From: Streptomyces lomondensis | GTDB taxonomy: Bacteria > Actinomycetota > Actinomycetes > Streptomycetales > Streptomycetaceae | Assembly (NCBI RefSeq): GCF_014651035.1 | Contig: NZ_BMWC01000001.1 | Coordinates: 1,023,581-1,087,580, forward strand | Length of the DNA: 64,000 nucleotides | Direction: 5' to 3' | In this document: piece after piece, positions 26,600 through 35,340 of the stretch | Numbering within the stretch: position 1 is the stretch's first letter | How the letters are laid out: every line of letters starts with the position of its first letter | The notes under the pieces: model-generated | Seen by the model: only the letters and a program-made list of their open reading frames with translations | Databases searched by the model: none | What the model was told of the DNA's origin: nothing | Made by a program: the position numbers and the translations under genes

Positions 26600-27898
26600 A
26601 TGCCCGAGGGTGGGGCGTCCATATCGAACACCGTGCAGGGGGTCGCAGCCGGGACGGAGCGGCCCGACCGCACACCGCACCGCCGCACCGGTCTCCTCGT
26701 CACCTTCCTCCTCGGCAGTCTGACCGCCGTACCCCCGCTGGCGATGGACATGTACCTCCCGGCCCTGCCGGAGGTCACCCGGGCCCTGCACGCCCCCGCC
26801 GCGACCGTCCAGCTCACCCTGACCACCTGCCTGGCCGGCATGGCGCTCGGCCAGCTCGTGGTCGGGCCGATGAGCGACCGGTGGGGGCGCCGCCGTCCGC
26901 TGCTCGCCGGGCTCGCCGTCTTCGTCGTCGCCACCGTCCTGTGCGCGCTCGCGCCCACCGTCGAACTCCTCGTCGCCTTCCGGCTCGCCCAGGGCCTCGC
27001 GGGCGCCGCCGCGATCGTCATCGCGCGGGCCGTCGTCCGCGACCTGTACGACGGCATGGCCATGGCCCGCTTCTTCTCCACCCTCATGCTCATCTCCGGG
27101 GTCGCCCCCATCGTGGCGCCGCTGATCGGCGGGCAGGTCCTGCGCGTGACCGACTGGCGGGGCGTGTTCGCCGTCCTCACGGTCATCGGCGTGCTCATCG
27201 GCGTCCTGGTCTGGACGAAGCTCCCCGAGACCCTGCCGCCCGCCGAACGGCACAGCGGCGGCGTCGGCGAGGCCCTCCGCTCGATGCGCGGCCTGCTCGC
27301 CGACCGCTCCTTCACCGGCTACATGCTCACCGGCGGCTTCGCCTTCGCCGCCCTGTTCGCCTACATCTCGGCGTCCCCGTTCGTCATCCAGGAGATCTAC
27401 GGCGCCTCCCCGCAGACGTTCAGCCTGCTGTTCGGCGTCAACTCGGTCGGGCTGGTCGTCGTCGGCCAGATCAACGGCAAGGTCCTGGTCGGCCGGGTCA
27501 GCCTCGACCGCGTGCTGGGCACCGGCCTCGCGATCGTCATCACCGCCGCGACCGCGCTGCTGCTGATGTCCCTGGGCGTGTTCGGCGAGGTCGGCCTCGC
27601 GCCCGTCGCCGTCGCGCTGTTCGTGCTGATGTCCGCGATGGGCATCACCCTGCCCAACACCCAGGCCCTCGCCCTGATGCGCACCAGGCACGCCGCCGGC
27701 TCCGCGTCCGCCCTGCTCGGCACGTCGTCCTTCCTCGTCGGCGCGATCGCCTCCCCGCTCGTCGGCGTCGCCGGGGAGGACACCGCCCTCCCGATGGCCG
27801 TCGTCCAACTGGCCGCCGCACTGGTGGCACTGGCCTGCTTCGTGGGAATGTGCCGTCCCTGGAGGGCCCGCGCGAGTGTGGAGGGAGCGGACAGCTGA
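26600..27898 (+). CDS. Bcr/CflA-family multidrug MFS exporter
   Basis: A 432-residue transporter with twelve predicted membrane helices. The N-terminal signature T-A-V-P-P-L-A-M-D-M-Y-L-P-A-L-P is the Bcr/CflA hallmark (compare the D-M-Y-L-P motif), and motif A is seen as G-P-M-S-D-R-W-G-R-R-R-P. These proteins export drugs such as bicyclomycin or sulfonamides by proton antiport. The start is ATG 26600, with GGGAGGG 4 nt upstream; an earlier GTG at 26570 lacks a site. The stop overlaps the next gene's start. Confidence 0.87.
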   Translation: MPEGGASISNTVQGVAAGTERPDRTPHRRTGLLVTFLLGSLTAVPPLAMDMYLPALPEVTRALHAPAATVQLTLTTCLAGMALGQLVVGPMSDRWGRRRPLLAGLAVFVVATVLCALAPTVELLVAFRLAQGLAGAAAIVIARAVVRDLYDGMAMARFFSTLMLISGVAPIVAPLIGGQVLRVTDWRGVFAVLTVIGVLIGVLVWTKLPETLPPAERHSGGVGEALRSMRGLLADRSFTGYMLTGGFAFAALFAYISASPFVIQEIYGASPQTFSLLFGVNSVGLVVVGQINGKVLVGRVSLDRVLGTGLAIVITAATALLLMSLGVFGEVGLAPVAVALFVLMSAMGITLPNTQALALMRTRHAAGSASALLGTSSFLVGAIASPLVGVAGEDTALPMAVVQLAAALVALACFVGMCRPWRARASVEGADS

Positions 27899-29025
27899 GC
27901 GCACCGAGACTGCGCGACGGCACGCCGGAACGGGCCGGACTCGACCCCGCGGAACTGCGCCGGCTCGTCCGGGAGGTCCACGTCCTCACCACCGGGCAGC
28001 GCCCCTGGGCACCGGGCGCCGTCCTGGTCGTCGGGCGCGGTCCGGTGATCGCGGTCGAGGAGGCGGCGGGCTGGGCCGTCCGCTACGCGGCCTACGACGA
28101 GGACGCCGACGCCGGCGTGGAACTGCCCCCCGAGGACCGCGTCCCGATGACCGTCGGCACGCCCTTCGACCTGGCGTCCCTGACCAAACTGTTCACGTCC
28201 GTGGCCGCCGTGCAGCAGATCGAGCGCGGCACGCTCGGCATGGACGCCCGGGTCGGGGCATACCTGCCCGACTTCACGGCGGCGGCCCGGCACGGCATCA
28301 CCGTACGGCAGCTGCTCACCCACACCTCCGGGCTGCGGCCCGAACTCCCGCTGTACGACTGCGCCGACGACGCCGCGCGACTGGCGGCGCTCCAGGCGGA
28401 ACCGCCGGTCGGCGCGCCCGGCACGTACCGCTACTCCGACCTGAACATGCTCCTCCTCCAGCACGTCCTGGAACGCGTCACCGGCCGCCCGCTCGACGTC
28501 CTCTTCCACGACGGCATCACCCGGCCGCTGGGCATGACGGCGACCCGGTTCGGGCCCTGCCCCGAGGCCGCGGCGACGGAGGACCAGCGGCGGCCGTGGG
28601 CCAAGGCGGACCGGGGGATGCTGCGGGGTGAGGTGCACGACGAGAACGCCTGGGCGCTGGGCGGTGTGGCGGGCCACGCGGGCCTGTTCTCCACCGGCCG
28701 GGACCTCGCGGTGTTCTGCCGCGCCCTCCTCGCCGGCGGCGCCTACGGCCCGGCCCGCATCCTCGGCCCCGACTTCGTCGACCTCCTCTTCACCCCACCG
28801 GGGCTCGGCTTCGTCCTCGACCAGCCGTGGTTCATGGGCGACCTCGCCGGGCGGGGCGCGGCGGGCCACACGGGCTTCACGGGCACGTCCCTCGTCCTCG
28901 ACCCGGCCACGGACACGTTCCTGATCCTCCTCACCAACGCGGTCCACCCCCGCCGCCGCCGACCGGACAGCGCCCCGAGGGCGGCGGCGGGGTCACGGGT
29001 GGCCCGGGCGCTGCGGGGGAGGTGA
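27895..29025 (+). CDS. Serine beta-lactamase-fold hydrolase, likely CTG start
   Basis: A ~376-residue protein of the beta-lactamase/D-Ala-D-Ala-carboxypeptidase-like family (class C-like, COG1680 type). The nucleophile motif S-L-T-K (S-x-x-K) is near residue 99, Y-S-D (Y-x-N position) near ~181, and H-T-G near the end. No signal peptide is visible, so it is probably cytoplasmic. The only well-placed start is CTG at 27895: its last bases share the TGA of the exporter (CTGA overlap), and GGAGGGAG sits 6-7 nt upstream. A GTG at 27850 is the alternative. It is translationally coupled to the exporter; the substrate is unknown. Confidence 0.85.
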   Translation: MSAPRLRDGTPERAGLDPAELRRLVREVHVLTTGQRPWAPGAVLVVGRGPVIAVEEAAGWAVRYAAYDEDADAGVELPPEDRVPMTVGTPFDLASLTKLFTSVAAVQQIERGTLGMDARVGAYLPDFTAAARHGITVRQLLTHTSGLRPELPLYDCADDAARLAALQAEPPVGAPGTYRYSDLNMLLLQHVLERVTGRPLDVLFHDGITRPLGMTATRFGPCPEAAATEDQRRPWAKADRGMLRGEVHDENAWALGGVAGHAGLFSTGRDLAVFCRALLAGGAYGPARILGPDFVDLLFTPPGLGFVLDQPWFMGDLAGRGAAGHTGFTGTSLVLDPATDTFLILLTNAVHPRRRRPDSAPRAAAGSRVARALRGR

Positions 29026-29063
29026 GAGCGGTGCTCTCGCCTCGTCCCTCGTAGAATCACCGG

Positions 29064-30068
29064 GTGAACGCCCCCGCACCCCCGGCCGAAACCCTCCGTG
29101 CCGCACTCGCCGGTCTGCTCGACGGGCTGCCGCCCCGGCAGGCCGCGCAGGCCGTCGAGCGGCTCATCGCCAGCTACCGCGGGGCCACCCCGACCGACGC
29201 CCCGATCCTCCGGGACCGCGCGGACGTCGCCGCCTACGCGGCCTACCGGATGCCCGCGACCTTCGAGGCGGTGCGGTCGGCGCTGGAGGCGTTCGCGGAG
29301 GCCGTGCCCGGCTGGGTGCCCGGCGGGCACCTGGATCTCGGCGGCGGCACGGGTGCCGCGGCCTGGGCCGTGAGTGCGACCTGGGGCGGGGAGCGGCCCG
29401 TCACCGTGCTCGACTGGGCCGAGCCCGCCCTCGCCCTGGGCCGGGAGATCGCCGCGGCCGACCCGGCCCTGCGGGACGTACGGTGGCAGCGCTCTCGGAT
29501 CGGAGCGGCGCTCACCCTGGAGAGCACTGATCTCGTCACCGTCTCCTACGTCCTCAACGAGCTGACCGCCCCCGACCGCATCGCCCTCGTCGACGCCGCC
29601 GCGGCCGCCGCACAGGCCGTGGTGATCGTGGAACCCGGCACCCCCGACGGCTACGCCCGCGTCATCGAGGCCCGCGACCGGCTGGTCACCGCCGGCTTCC
29701 ACGTCGCCGCCCCCTGCCCGCACAGCGACACCTGCCCCATCGCCCCGGGCACGGACTGGTGCCACTTCTCCGCCCGGGTCAGCCGCTCCTCCCTGCACCG
29801 CCAGGTCAAGGGCGGCTCCCTCGCCTACGAGGACGAGAAGTTCAGCTACGTCTCCGCCGCCCGCTTCCCCGTCGCCCCGGCACCCTCCCGGATCGTCCGG
29901 CGCCCCCAGATCCGCAAGGGCCAGGTCCTCCTCGACCTGTGCGAGACCGAACCGTCCCTGCGCCGTACCACGGTCACCAAACGCCACGGCGACCTGTACA
30001 AGGCGGCCCGGGACGCGGACTGGGGAGACCCCTGGCCGCCCTCCGACCCTCAGGTCAGGCGGGCATGA
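29064..30068 (+). CDS. Rsm22-like ribosomal small-subunit methyltransferase family protein
   Basis: A 334-residue protein. The SAM-binding motif H-L-D-L-G-G-G-T-G-A-A-A-W lies near residue 93, followed by N-E-L at about 167 and an acidic strand. The second half carries a Cys cluster (C-P-H-S-D-T-C-P and W-C-H-F), a known feature of the Rsm22 family, where it can bind metal or an iron-sulfur cluster. Rsm22 in mitochondria is needed for small-subunit assembly; the bacterial role is less clear. GTG start at 29064. The 3' end overlaps the convergent S37 peptidase by 14 bp. Confidence 0.82.
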   Translation: MNAPAPPAETLRAALAGLLDGLPPRQAAQAVERLIASYRGATPTDAPILRDRADVAAYAAYRMPATFEAVRSALEAFAEAVPGWVPGGHLDLGGGTGAAAWAVSATWGGERPVTVLDWAEPALALGREIAAADPALRDVRWQRSRIGAALTLESTDLVTVSYVLNELTAPDRIALVDAAAAAAQAVVIVEPGTPDGYARVIEARDRLVTAGFHVAAPCPHSDTCPIAPGTDWCHFSARVSRSSLHRQVKGGSLAYEDEKFSYVSAARFPVAPAPSRIVRRPQIRKGQVLLDLCETEPSLRRTTVTKRHGDLYKAARDADWGDPWPPSDPQVRRA

Positions 30069-31413
30069 CCTGACCGGCCCAGCGGAACAACGCGTCCTGC
30101 GCCGACGCCCGGTCGGCGGGGGACAGGTCCGCGATGTCGACGTTGTGGTTGCCGCCCGGCACCCACAGGACCCGCGAGTCCGGGCCGCCGGGCCGGAAGT
30201 GCTCGGCCACGGCGGGGTCCTGGGAGCCGTTGACGAACAGCAGCCGGCTGCCGCGACGGCGCACCCAGCGGTCGATGTCGGGCATCGCGGCCGGGTCGAA
30301 GCGCAGGGGGACGTCCCGGGGGACGAAACTGCGCGCCTCGATGCCGTCCGGGTGGCGCAGCAGGTCCGCGAGGTGGGCGGTGGGGACGCTGCCGTACCCC
30401 AGCTGCGTGCCGATCTGGTACCAGTACGGGATGTACCGCCGCGCCGCCGCGTCGGCGTAGAGGGACAGCCCCGCCGTGTCGTCCAGCCACTGGTACAGCT
30501 CGCCGGTCGTCGCCCCCGGGCCGGGGATCGCGGCGACGTCGGCCGCCGTGCCGCGCTGCCAGAACATGAACGGCACGCGCAGGACGGCGATTTCGAGAGC
30601 CTTGTCGGCGCTGCCGACGATACGGAAGGTGTCGCCGCTGCCGGCCGCCCAGGCCTCGTAGCGGGCGACCAGGTCGGCGCGGCGCAGCAGGATCGCCCGC
30701 TGGGCCGCCGCGAGGGCCGCGCGGTCGGCGGGGGTGCCGACCGCGTCCAGGAAGCGGAGGCAGGCCGAGTCGTCGCGGTCGTCGACGTTGTTCGGTGCCG
30801 AGTAGACCACCGTGCCGTCCACGTCGTGGGGGTGGAAGCGGCGGTGGTAGACGCTCGCCATGCCGCCCTTGCTGCCGCCGGTGGAGATCCACGCGCTCGG
30901 ATAGATCCGGCGGAAGAGGCGGACGACACGGTGGTGGTCGTCGGCGGCCTGGCGGATCGTGAGGTGCGCGTAGCCGGGGCCCGCCGGGCGTGAGGTGCCG
31001 AAGTAGCGGTGCTCGACCTGGAGTTGGTTGGCGCCCAGCAGGACCGCCGGTTCGGTCCGGCGCGGGGTGAGGACGGCGTGGTAGCCCGTGCTGAACAGCA
31101 CCGTGGGCCGGTCGGCGGCGGTGTGCAGCAGGGTGAGGCGCTGCTCGAAGGTGCCGGCCGCGGGGTTCGTGTGGTCGGCCGGCTGGCGCAGGCCCAGGAC
31201 GAGGTGCCGGTACCCCGGTTCGGCGTCCTGCCGCTCCTCGATCAGCCGCAGTCCGGGCAGCGCCCGTAAGGCGGCCACGATGTCGCCGTCCCCCGGCCGG
31301 GGCCTTCCGGCCGCCGCCGCCCGCGCGGGTACGGCCGCCGTGGCGGCGAGGCCCGCCGCAGAGACCGCCGAGGCCGCCGAGGTGAGCAGCCGTCGTCTCG
31401 TCCACACGCGCAT
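30055..31413 (-). CDS. S37-family secreted tripeptidyl aminopeptidase
   Basis: A 452-residue exported peptidase. The N-terminus is a Tat-like signal (T-R-R-R-L-L-T-S followed by an Ala-rich core to ~37). The catalytic triad can be placed: Ser in G-G-S-K-G-G-M (G-x-S-x-G) near residue 158, Asp in N-G-S-Q-D-P and His in G-G-N-H-N-V-D. This is the layout of the S37 (PS-10) peptidases of Streptomyces, which cleave N-terminal tripeptides. ATG 31413 was chosen because it precedes the signal peptide directly. A GGAGG site lies just upstream. Confidence 0.88.
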   Translation of the reverse strand: MRVWTRRRLLTSAASAVSAAGLAATAAVPARAAAAGRPRPGDGDIVAALRALPGLRLIEERQDAEPGYRHLVLGLRQPADHTNPAAGTFEQRLTLLHTAADRPTVLFSTGYHAVLTPRRTEPAVLLGANQLQVEHRYFGTSRPAGPGYAHLTIRQAADDHHRVVRLFRRIYPSAWISTGGSKGGMASVYHRRFHPHDVDGTVVYSAPNNVDDRDDSACLRFLDAVGTPADRAALAAAQRAILLRRADLVARYEAWAAGSGDTFRIVGSADKALEIAVLRVPFMFWQRGTAADVAAIPGPGATTGELYQWLDDTAGLSLYADAAARRYIPYWYQIGTQLGYGSVPTAHLADLLRHPDGIEARSFVPRDVPLRFDPAAMPDIDRWVRRRGSRLLFVNGSQDPAVAEHFRPGGPDSRVLWVPGGNHNVDIADLSPADRASAQDALFRWAGQVMPA

Positions 31414-31535
31414 CGTGAGTCCTCCCGGTGTCCGTCGGTCGCGGGGCCGCGACCGCCTCAGTACATCCGCCGGACGTCCCGGGAGGATCCCGCGCGCGAG
31501 GGGACGGCCTCCCCCGGGCGGGGGAGGCTCACGAC

Positions 31536-31739
31536 TCACGACGACCGGTCGGTCGTCCCGCCCTCCCGCTGTTCCCGCTGCTGTCGTTCCTCCTGGAGCT
31601 TGCGCAGCAGCTCCCGCTTCTGGGCCTGCGGATCGAGTCCGCCGCCGATCCGGCCGCCCCGGCCGCCGCCGCGCAGCGCCTTGCGGCCCAGGTTCTGGCG
31701 CGATCCTCCGACACCCAGCAGGTTTCCGCCTCGGGCCAT
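31536..31739 (-). CDS. DUF6243 small basic protein
   Basis: A 67-residue basic protein: M-A-R-G-G-N-L-L-G-V-G-G-S-R, a Gly/Arg-rich middle, then D-P-Q-A-Q-K-R-E-L-L-R-K-L-Q-E and a Gln/Arg-rich end. This pattern is the Streptomyces family DUF6243; no function is known. ATG 31739 has AGGAG upstream; a longer frame exists but lacks a site. It is divergent from the TetR gene at 31859 across a region with two TetR-type operators. Confidence 0.8.
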   Translation of the reverse strand: MARGGNLLGVGGSRQNLGRKALRGGGRGGRIGGGLDPQAQKRELLRKLQEERQQREQREGGTTDRSS

Positions 31740-31781
31740 CTCGGGCTCCTTTCCCGCGTCCGTCGACGCGACCTCACCGCG

Positions 31782-31837
31782 ACGAGACGGTTCGTCTCGT
31801 GCATACCTCTCCACTGTCCGCGAGACGCTCCGTCTTG
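31782..31837. promoter_or_regulatory. Two TetR-type operators in the divergent intergenic region
   Basis: Two 17-bp palindromes with 7-bp arms and 3-bp spacers are present: CGAGACG-GTT-CGTCTCG (31783-31799, itself flanked by A and T) and CGAGACG-CTC-CGTCTTG (31821-31837). They lie between the minus-strand DUF6243 gene and the plus-strand TetR gene. The likely ligand is the TetR product at 31859, controlling itself and its neighbour. Confidence 0.7.
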
Positions 31838-31858
31838 TCAACCTGATAAATTCGACCC

Positions 31859-32500
31859 ATGTCCGTCCAGAAGCCCGCCCGGTCCGCCCCCGGCAAGCCC
31901 GCCCCCGACGCCACCCGCCGCAGCGAGAAGTCCCGCCGCGCCATCTACGACGCCGCCCTGGCGCTCGTCGTGGAGGTCGGCTACCCGAAGACCACCATCG
32001 AGGGCATCGCCGCCCGCGCCGGCGTCGGGAAGCAGACGATCTACCGGTGGTGGTCGTCCAAGGCGGACGTGCTGATGGAGGCCTTCCTCGACCTGGGCGA
32101 ACAGTCCATGCGGGAAGCGGGGCCGGAGCCGTACGCCTTCCCGGACACCGGCGACATCGCCGCCGACGTCAAGAGCGTGCTGCGCGCCACCGTCGACCAG
32201 CTGCGCGACCCGAGGTTCGAGGCGCCCTCCCGCGCCCTGGCCGCCGAGGGCGTCGTCAACGAGCAGCTCGGGCGCGAACTCGTGGCCAAGCTGATGCAGT
32301 TCTCACTCGACCTCTACATCGGCCGGCTGCGCGCCGCGCAGGACGCCGGGCAGGTCCGGGCCGACATCGACCCGCGCATCGCCCTGGAGTTCTTCATCTC
32401 CCCGCTCGCCCAGCGCTGGCTGCAGCACACGGGCCCGATCTCCTACGAGTACACCGACACCCTCGTCGACTACGCCCTTCACGGCCTCGCACCCCGCTGA
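31859..32500 (+). CDS. TetR/AcrR-family regulator
   Basis: A 213-residue repressor. Residues ~23-70 hold the helix-turn-helix: T-T-I-E-G-I-A-A-R-A-G-V-G-K-Q-T-I-Y-R-W-W-S-S-K. The remainder is the helical ligand-binding and dimer domain. It starts at ATG 31859, directly after a GATAAA-containing promoter region, with two palindromic operators in the 120 bp upstream (31783-31837). Autoregulation and control of the divergent DUF6243 gene are likely. The effector is unknown. The 3' end overlaps the convergent GDPD gene. Confidence 0.87.
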   Translation: MSVQKPARSAPGKPAPDATRRSEKSRRAIYDAALALVVEVGYPKTTIEGIAARAGVGKQTIYRWWSSKADVLMEAFLDLGEQSMREAGPEPYAFPDTGDIAADVKSVLRATVDQLRDPRFEAPSRALAAEGVVNEQLGRELVAKLMQFSLDLYIGRLRAAQDAGQVRADIDPRIALEFFISPLAQRWLQHTGPISYEYTDTLVDYALHGLAPR

Positions 32501-33333
32501 GCGGCCCGGGCCAGCCGTCCCGGCGCGTCCGTGATGACGCCGTCGCAGCCCAGCGCCAGCACACGGTCCCGCTGCGCGTCCGTCACCACGGTGTGCGCCC
32601 ACACCCGCGGAATCCCCGAGCGCACCGCCCGCAGCAGGTCCGCGTCGCGCGCCCGGTGGTCCACGTCCAGGAGATCGACGTACGACCGCCAGCGCTCGGG
32701 GCGGTCCGTGCGCAGCTGCTCCGCCGAGCGCCACAACTGCGCGAGCAGGCCGAGGCGGTGGACGCGCCGGGCCACCTCCGGGTCGTTGGAGTTGACGAAG
32801 ACCGAGCGGGTCAGCCCGCGGGCCCGGATCAGCCCGGCCAGCCGGTCCAGGCTCCGCGGGTCCTTCGCCTCCAGCATCAGCACGATCCGCCCGCCGAAAC
32901 GATCCAGCACCTCCGCGACCGTCGGCGGCCGTTCCGAGCGCCAGCTCCCGGGCAGCGCGTCCTTCGGGCGCAGCCGTACGCCCTGCCACTCCCGGGCGTC
33001 CAGGCCGCGCACCGCGCCGCCCAGATAGGTCGTGCGGTTCAGGGTCTCGTCGTGGAACACCACCGGCGTGCCGTCGCGCAGCAGCCGCGTGTCGAAGTCC
33101 AGCACCTGCGCCGTACCGCGCTCGTAGGCCGTCATCAGGCCCGACATGCTGTTCTCGGGGACCTCGCGGGCGCCGCCGCGGTGGGCGACGTACGTGATCC
33201 GGGGGAGTGCCGCCACCGTCAGCGGGCCGGTGCCCCACTCCAGCGGGCTCGGGCCGGGGCCGTGTCCCGTGAGGGTCAGCGAGACCACGGAAGCCACGGA
33301 GGCCAGGCCCGTCAGCGCGATCCTTGTGACCAT
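32479..33333 (-). CDS. Glycerophosphodiester phosphodiesterase
   Basis: A 284-residue GDPD-family protein. After a hydrophobic N-terminal segment (about residues 4-25) that could be a signal or anchor, the TIM-barrel motif A-H-R-G-G-A-R-E-V-P-E-N-S and the paired F-D-T-R-L-L-R-D-G-T-P-V-V-F-H-D supply the metal and acid/base residues; L-E-A-K-D follows. It should cleave glycerophosphodiesters to glycerol-3-phosphate and an alcohol. ATG 33333 is chosen because it starts the hydrophobic segment. Confidence 0.87.
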   Translation of the reverse strand: MVTRIALTGLASVASVVSLTLTGHGPGPSPLEWGTGPLTVAALPRITYVAHRGGAREVPENSMSGLMTAYERGTAQVLDFDTRLLRDGTPVVFHDETLNRTTYLGGAVRGLDAREWQGVRLRPKDALPGSWRSERPPTVAEVLDRFGGRIVLMLEAKDPRSLDRLAGLIRARGLTRSVFVNSNDPEVARRVHRLGLLAQLWRSAEQLRTDRPERWRSYVDLLDVDHRARDADLLRAVRSGIPRVWAHTVVTDAQRDRVLALGCDGVITDAPGRLARAAQRGARP

Positions 33334-33542
33334 GGCGACCACGGTAGGACGCCATGTCCTGGTAAAGCGGGCAATGACACCCGATGGTGCGCGGAGTGCG
33401 CCTCGTCCCGGCGGCATATGCCTCGCCCCACCGGTACCCGTCTCGACCCTCCTGCCCCGGATGTGGGCACTGGCCCCCCGGTGCGCGGGAAGATGGGACC
33501 ATAGGGCATGCTGTTCCGCACGACGGCGAGGCGAGGGGATTG

Positions 33543-34277
33543 ATGAGCGCGGAGTTCGGCGGCCGGACCGGCCTTCAGGGCAAACTCACCCAGTGGCTGC
33601 GCGCCGGGCGCCGGCCGAAGGAGACCGCCGGGGACGGCGGCCGTGAGGCCCTGCTGCTCGCCGCCGCCGGCGCGGGACTGCCCCTGGCGCCCGCCGCCCA
33701 CCCGCTCGGCTACCGCTGTTCCTGCGACCGCGTCGGCTGTCCCACCCCGGCCCGGCACCCGGTGTCCTTCGCCTGGCAGACGCAGTCCACCACCGACAGC
33801 GGCCAGATCGAGCGCTGGGCCCGCCACCAGCCGCAGGCCAACTTCATCACCGCGACCGGCATGGTGCACGACGTCCTCGACGTGCCCCTCGACGCCGGTC
33901 GCGACGCGTTGGAGCGGCTGCTCGCCGGCGGTGTCGAGGTCGGGCCGGTCGCCGAGAGCGACGACGGCCGCATGCTGTTCTTCACGCTCACCCGCGGGAC
34001 GCCCGAGGACGAGGACGAGTGGTGGCCGTGCGAACTGGACTGCCACCCCGAGACGATGGACGAGCACCCCGGGCTGCGCTGGCACTGCCGGGGCTCCTAC
34101 GTCCTCGTACCGCCGGCGCGGCTGCCGGGTGAGGACCAGACGGTGCGGTGGGTACGCGGGCCCGAGCACGAGCTGCCGGATCCGCTGAGCCTGCTGGAGG
34201 TGCTCACGGAGGTCTGCGGGCGGTACGTCGGTGACGGCACCGACCATGCCGGGGCGGGCTGGCCGCTGCGGCACTGA
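33543..34277 (+). CDS. Bifunctional DNA primase/polymerase (prim-pol) N-terminal-like protein
   Basis: A 244-residue protein with the prim-pol-like pattern common in Streptomyces: L-P-L-A-P-A-A-H-P-L-G-Y-R-C-S-C-D-R-V-G-C-P-T-P-A-R-H-P (split here for length), with Cys and His residues near 58-75, and later E-L-D-C-H-P. Related domains are found in mobile-element primases, but chromosomal stand-alone copies like this one have no proven activity. It has no C-terminal helicase. ATG start at 33543, preceded by GAGGGGA. It is probably a conserved Streptomyces gene rather than a mobile element. Confidence 0.7.
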   Translation: MSAEFGGRTGLQGKLTQWLRAGRRPKETAGDGGREALLLAAAGAGLPLAPAAHPLGYRCSCDRVGCPTPARHPVSFAWQTQSTTDSGQIERWARHQPQANFITATGMVHDVLDVPLDAGRDALERLLAGGVEVGPVAESDDGRMLFFTLTRGTPEDEDEWWPCELDCHPETMDEHPGLRWHCRGSYVLVPPARLPGEDQTVRWVRGPEHELPDPLSLLEVLTEVCGRYVGDGTDHAGAGWPLRH

Positions 34278-34310
34278 GGCCCTGGTTCAACCAGGCGGTG
34301 GGGCCCTTGG

Positions 34311-35303
34311 CTACGAGCCCTCCGCGGAGGTCATGCCCTGGATCCTGCCCAGGATCGTCACCTTGCCCGGGCCCTTCGGGTCCAGCGCGACCTCGTTGGA
34401 GACGAACTCCATCATGAGGGACTGCTTGATCTCGCCCTTCGTCAGCGCGAGGACGTCCTTGTTCGGGGTGGGGAACGACGTGCCCGCGTAGGCCGTCTGC
34501 TTCTCGTAGTGCCGCGTGGTGAAGAACACCAGCGCGCCGCCGTCCGCCGTGCGCAGCGCCAGCGGTGCGTAGTCGCCGTTCGTCAGCGGCTCGTCGATGT
34601 ACTGGGTGACCAGGCCCGGCTTCTTGGCGTTCTTCTGGCGCAGGGTTCGCCACTGGCTGGTGTGCGGGCCGTCCGTGAAGGTGTCCCCGCCGTTCTTCAG
34701 GTACGTCGTGTAGGTCTGGCTCAGCTCGGCGGGCCCGGCGGCCAGGTCCGTGGCGTTCACGGGGACCGGCTCGGCCCAGCCGTCGGCGTCCTTCCTGAAC
34801 TCCGGGACCTTGCCGGGCGCGACGAGCGTCAGGTACGCCACCTGGAACGGGTCGTCGAGGCTGCTGCGGGTGAACACGAGGAGCCAGCGGGCGGCGCCGC
34901 CCTTGTTGCCGGCGGCGTCGACGAGGAACCAGCGGGGCCAGCCGGCCTTCTTCGGGATCGTGAACTTCGCGTCCGTCAGCTCCAGGGGCGTGTGGTTGGG
35001 GTTGCCGCCCGGGTTGTTCGTCTTCCCGGCCTTCAGACGGGCCGAGTCGATGTCGGCGAGGGCGCCCGTGGTGTGGTCGGCGTCCAGACCGGGGTCGTAG
35101 GCCTTGTCGGCCGCGTTGTACGCGGTCGTGAACTCCTGGAGGGCCTTGGCGGCTTCGGCGCGGGTGGTGGACGGGAGGATCTCCCGTTCGCCGTGCACGA
35201 CGACACAACCACTGGCGGTCAGCGACAAAGCGGTCACCGAGGCCGCTATGAGGGCGCTCCGGGCGTGCCTGCGGAGCGATCGAGGGTCGCGATCCCTGGT
35301 CAT
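34311..35303 (-). CDS. Putative lipoprotein of unknown function
   Basis: A 330-residue exported lipoprotein. The N-terminus is basic, then hydrophobic, ending in the lipobox L-T-A-S-G-C (Cys near residue 33). The mature part alternates beta strands with K-F-T-I-P-K-K-A-G-W-P-R-W-F and W-L-L-V-F-T-R-S motifs, without catalytic residues that I can recognise. It follows efeU by 38 bp on the same strand and so may be cotranscribed with the iron genes, but it is not the M75-type EfeO. Start ATG 35303. Confidence 0.8.
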   Translation of the reverse strand: MTRDRDPRSLRRHARSALIAASVTALSLTASGCVVVHGEREILPSTTRAEAAKALQEFTTAYNAADKAYDPGLDADHTTGALADIDSARLKAGKTNNPGGNPNHTPLELTDAKFTIPKKAGWPRWFLVDAAGNKGGAARWLLVFTRSSLDDPFQVAYLTLVAPGKVPEFRKDADGWAEPVPVNATDLAAGPAELSQTYTTYLKNGGDTFTDGPHTSQWRTLRQKNAKKPGLVTQYIDEPLTNGDYAPLALRTADGGALVFFTTRHYEKQTAYAGTSFPTPNKDVLALTKGEIKQSLMMEFVSNEVALDPKGPGKVTILGRIQGMTSAEGS

Positions 35304-35340
35304 CGGGTTCCCTTCACCTTCCCCTTTCCGGAGGCGAACC

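Noticed and set aside
26311..27894. N-terminal extension of the hydrolase frame upstream of 27895
   Set aside because: It overlaps the complete Bcr/CflA exporter in another frame and has no homology-like pattern.
33334..33542. Possible extra gene between GDPD and the prim-pol-like gene
   Set aside because: The stretch holds only short frames; most likely promoter DNA.
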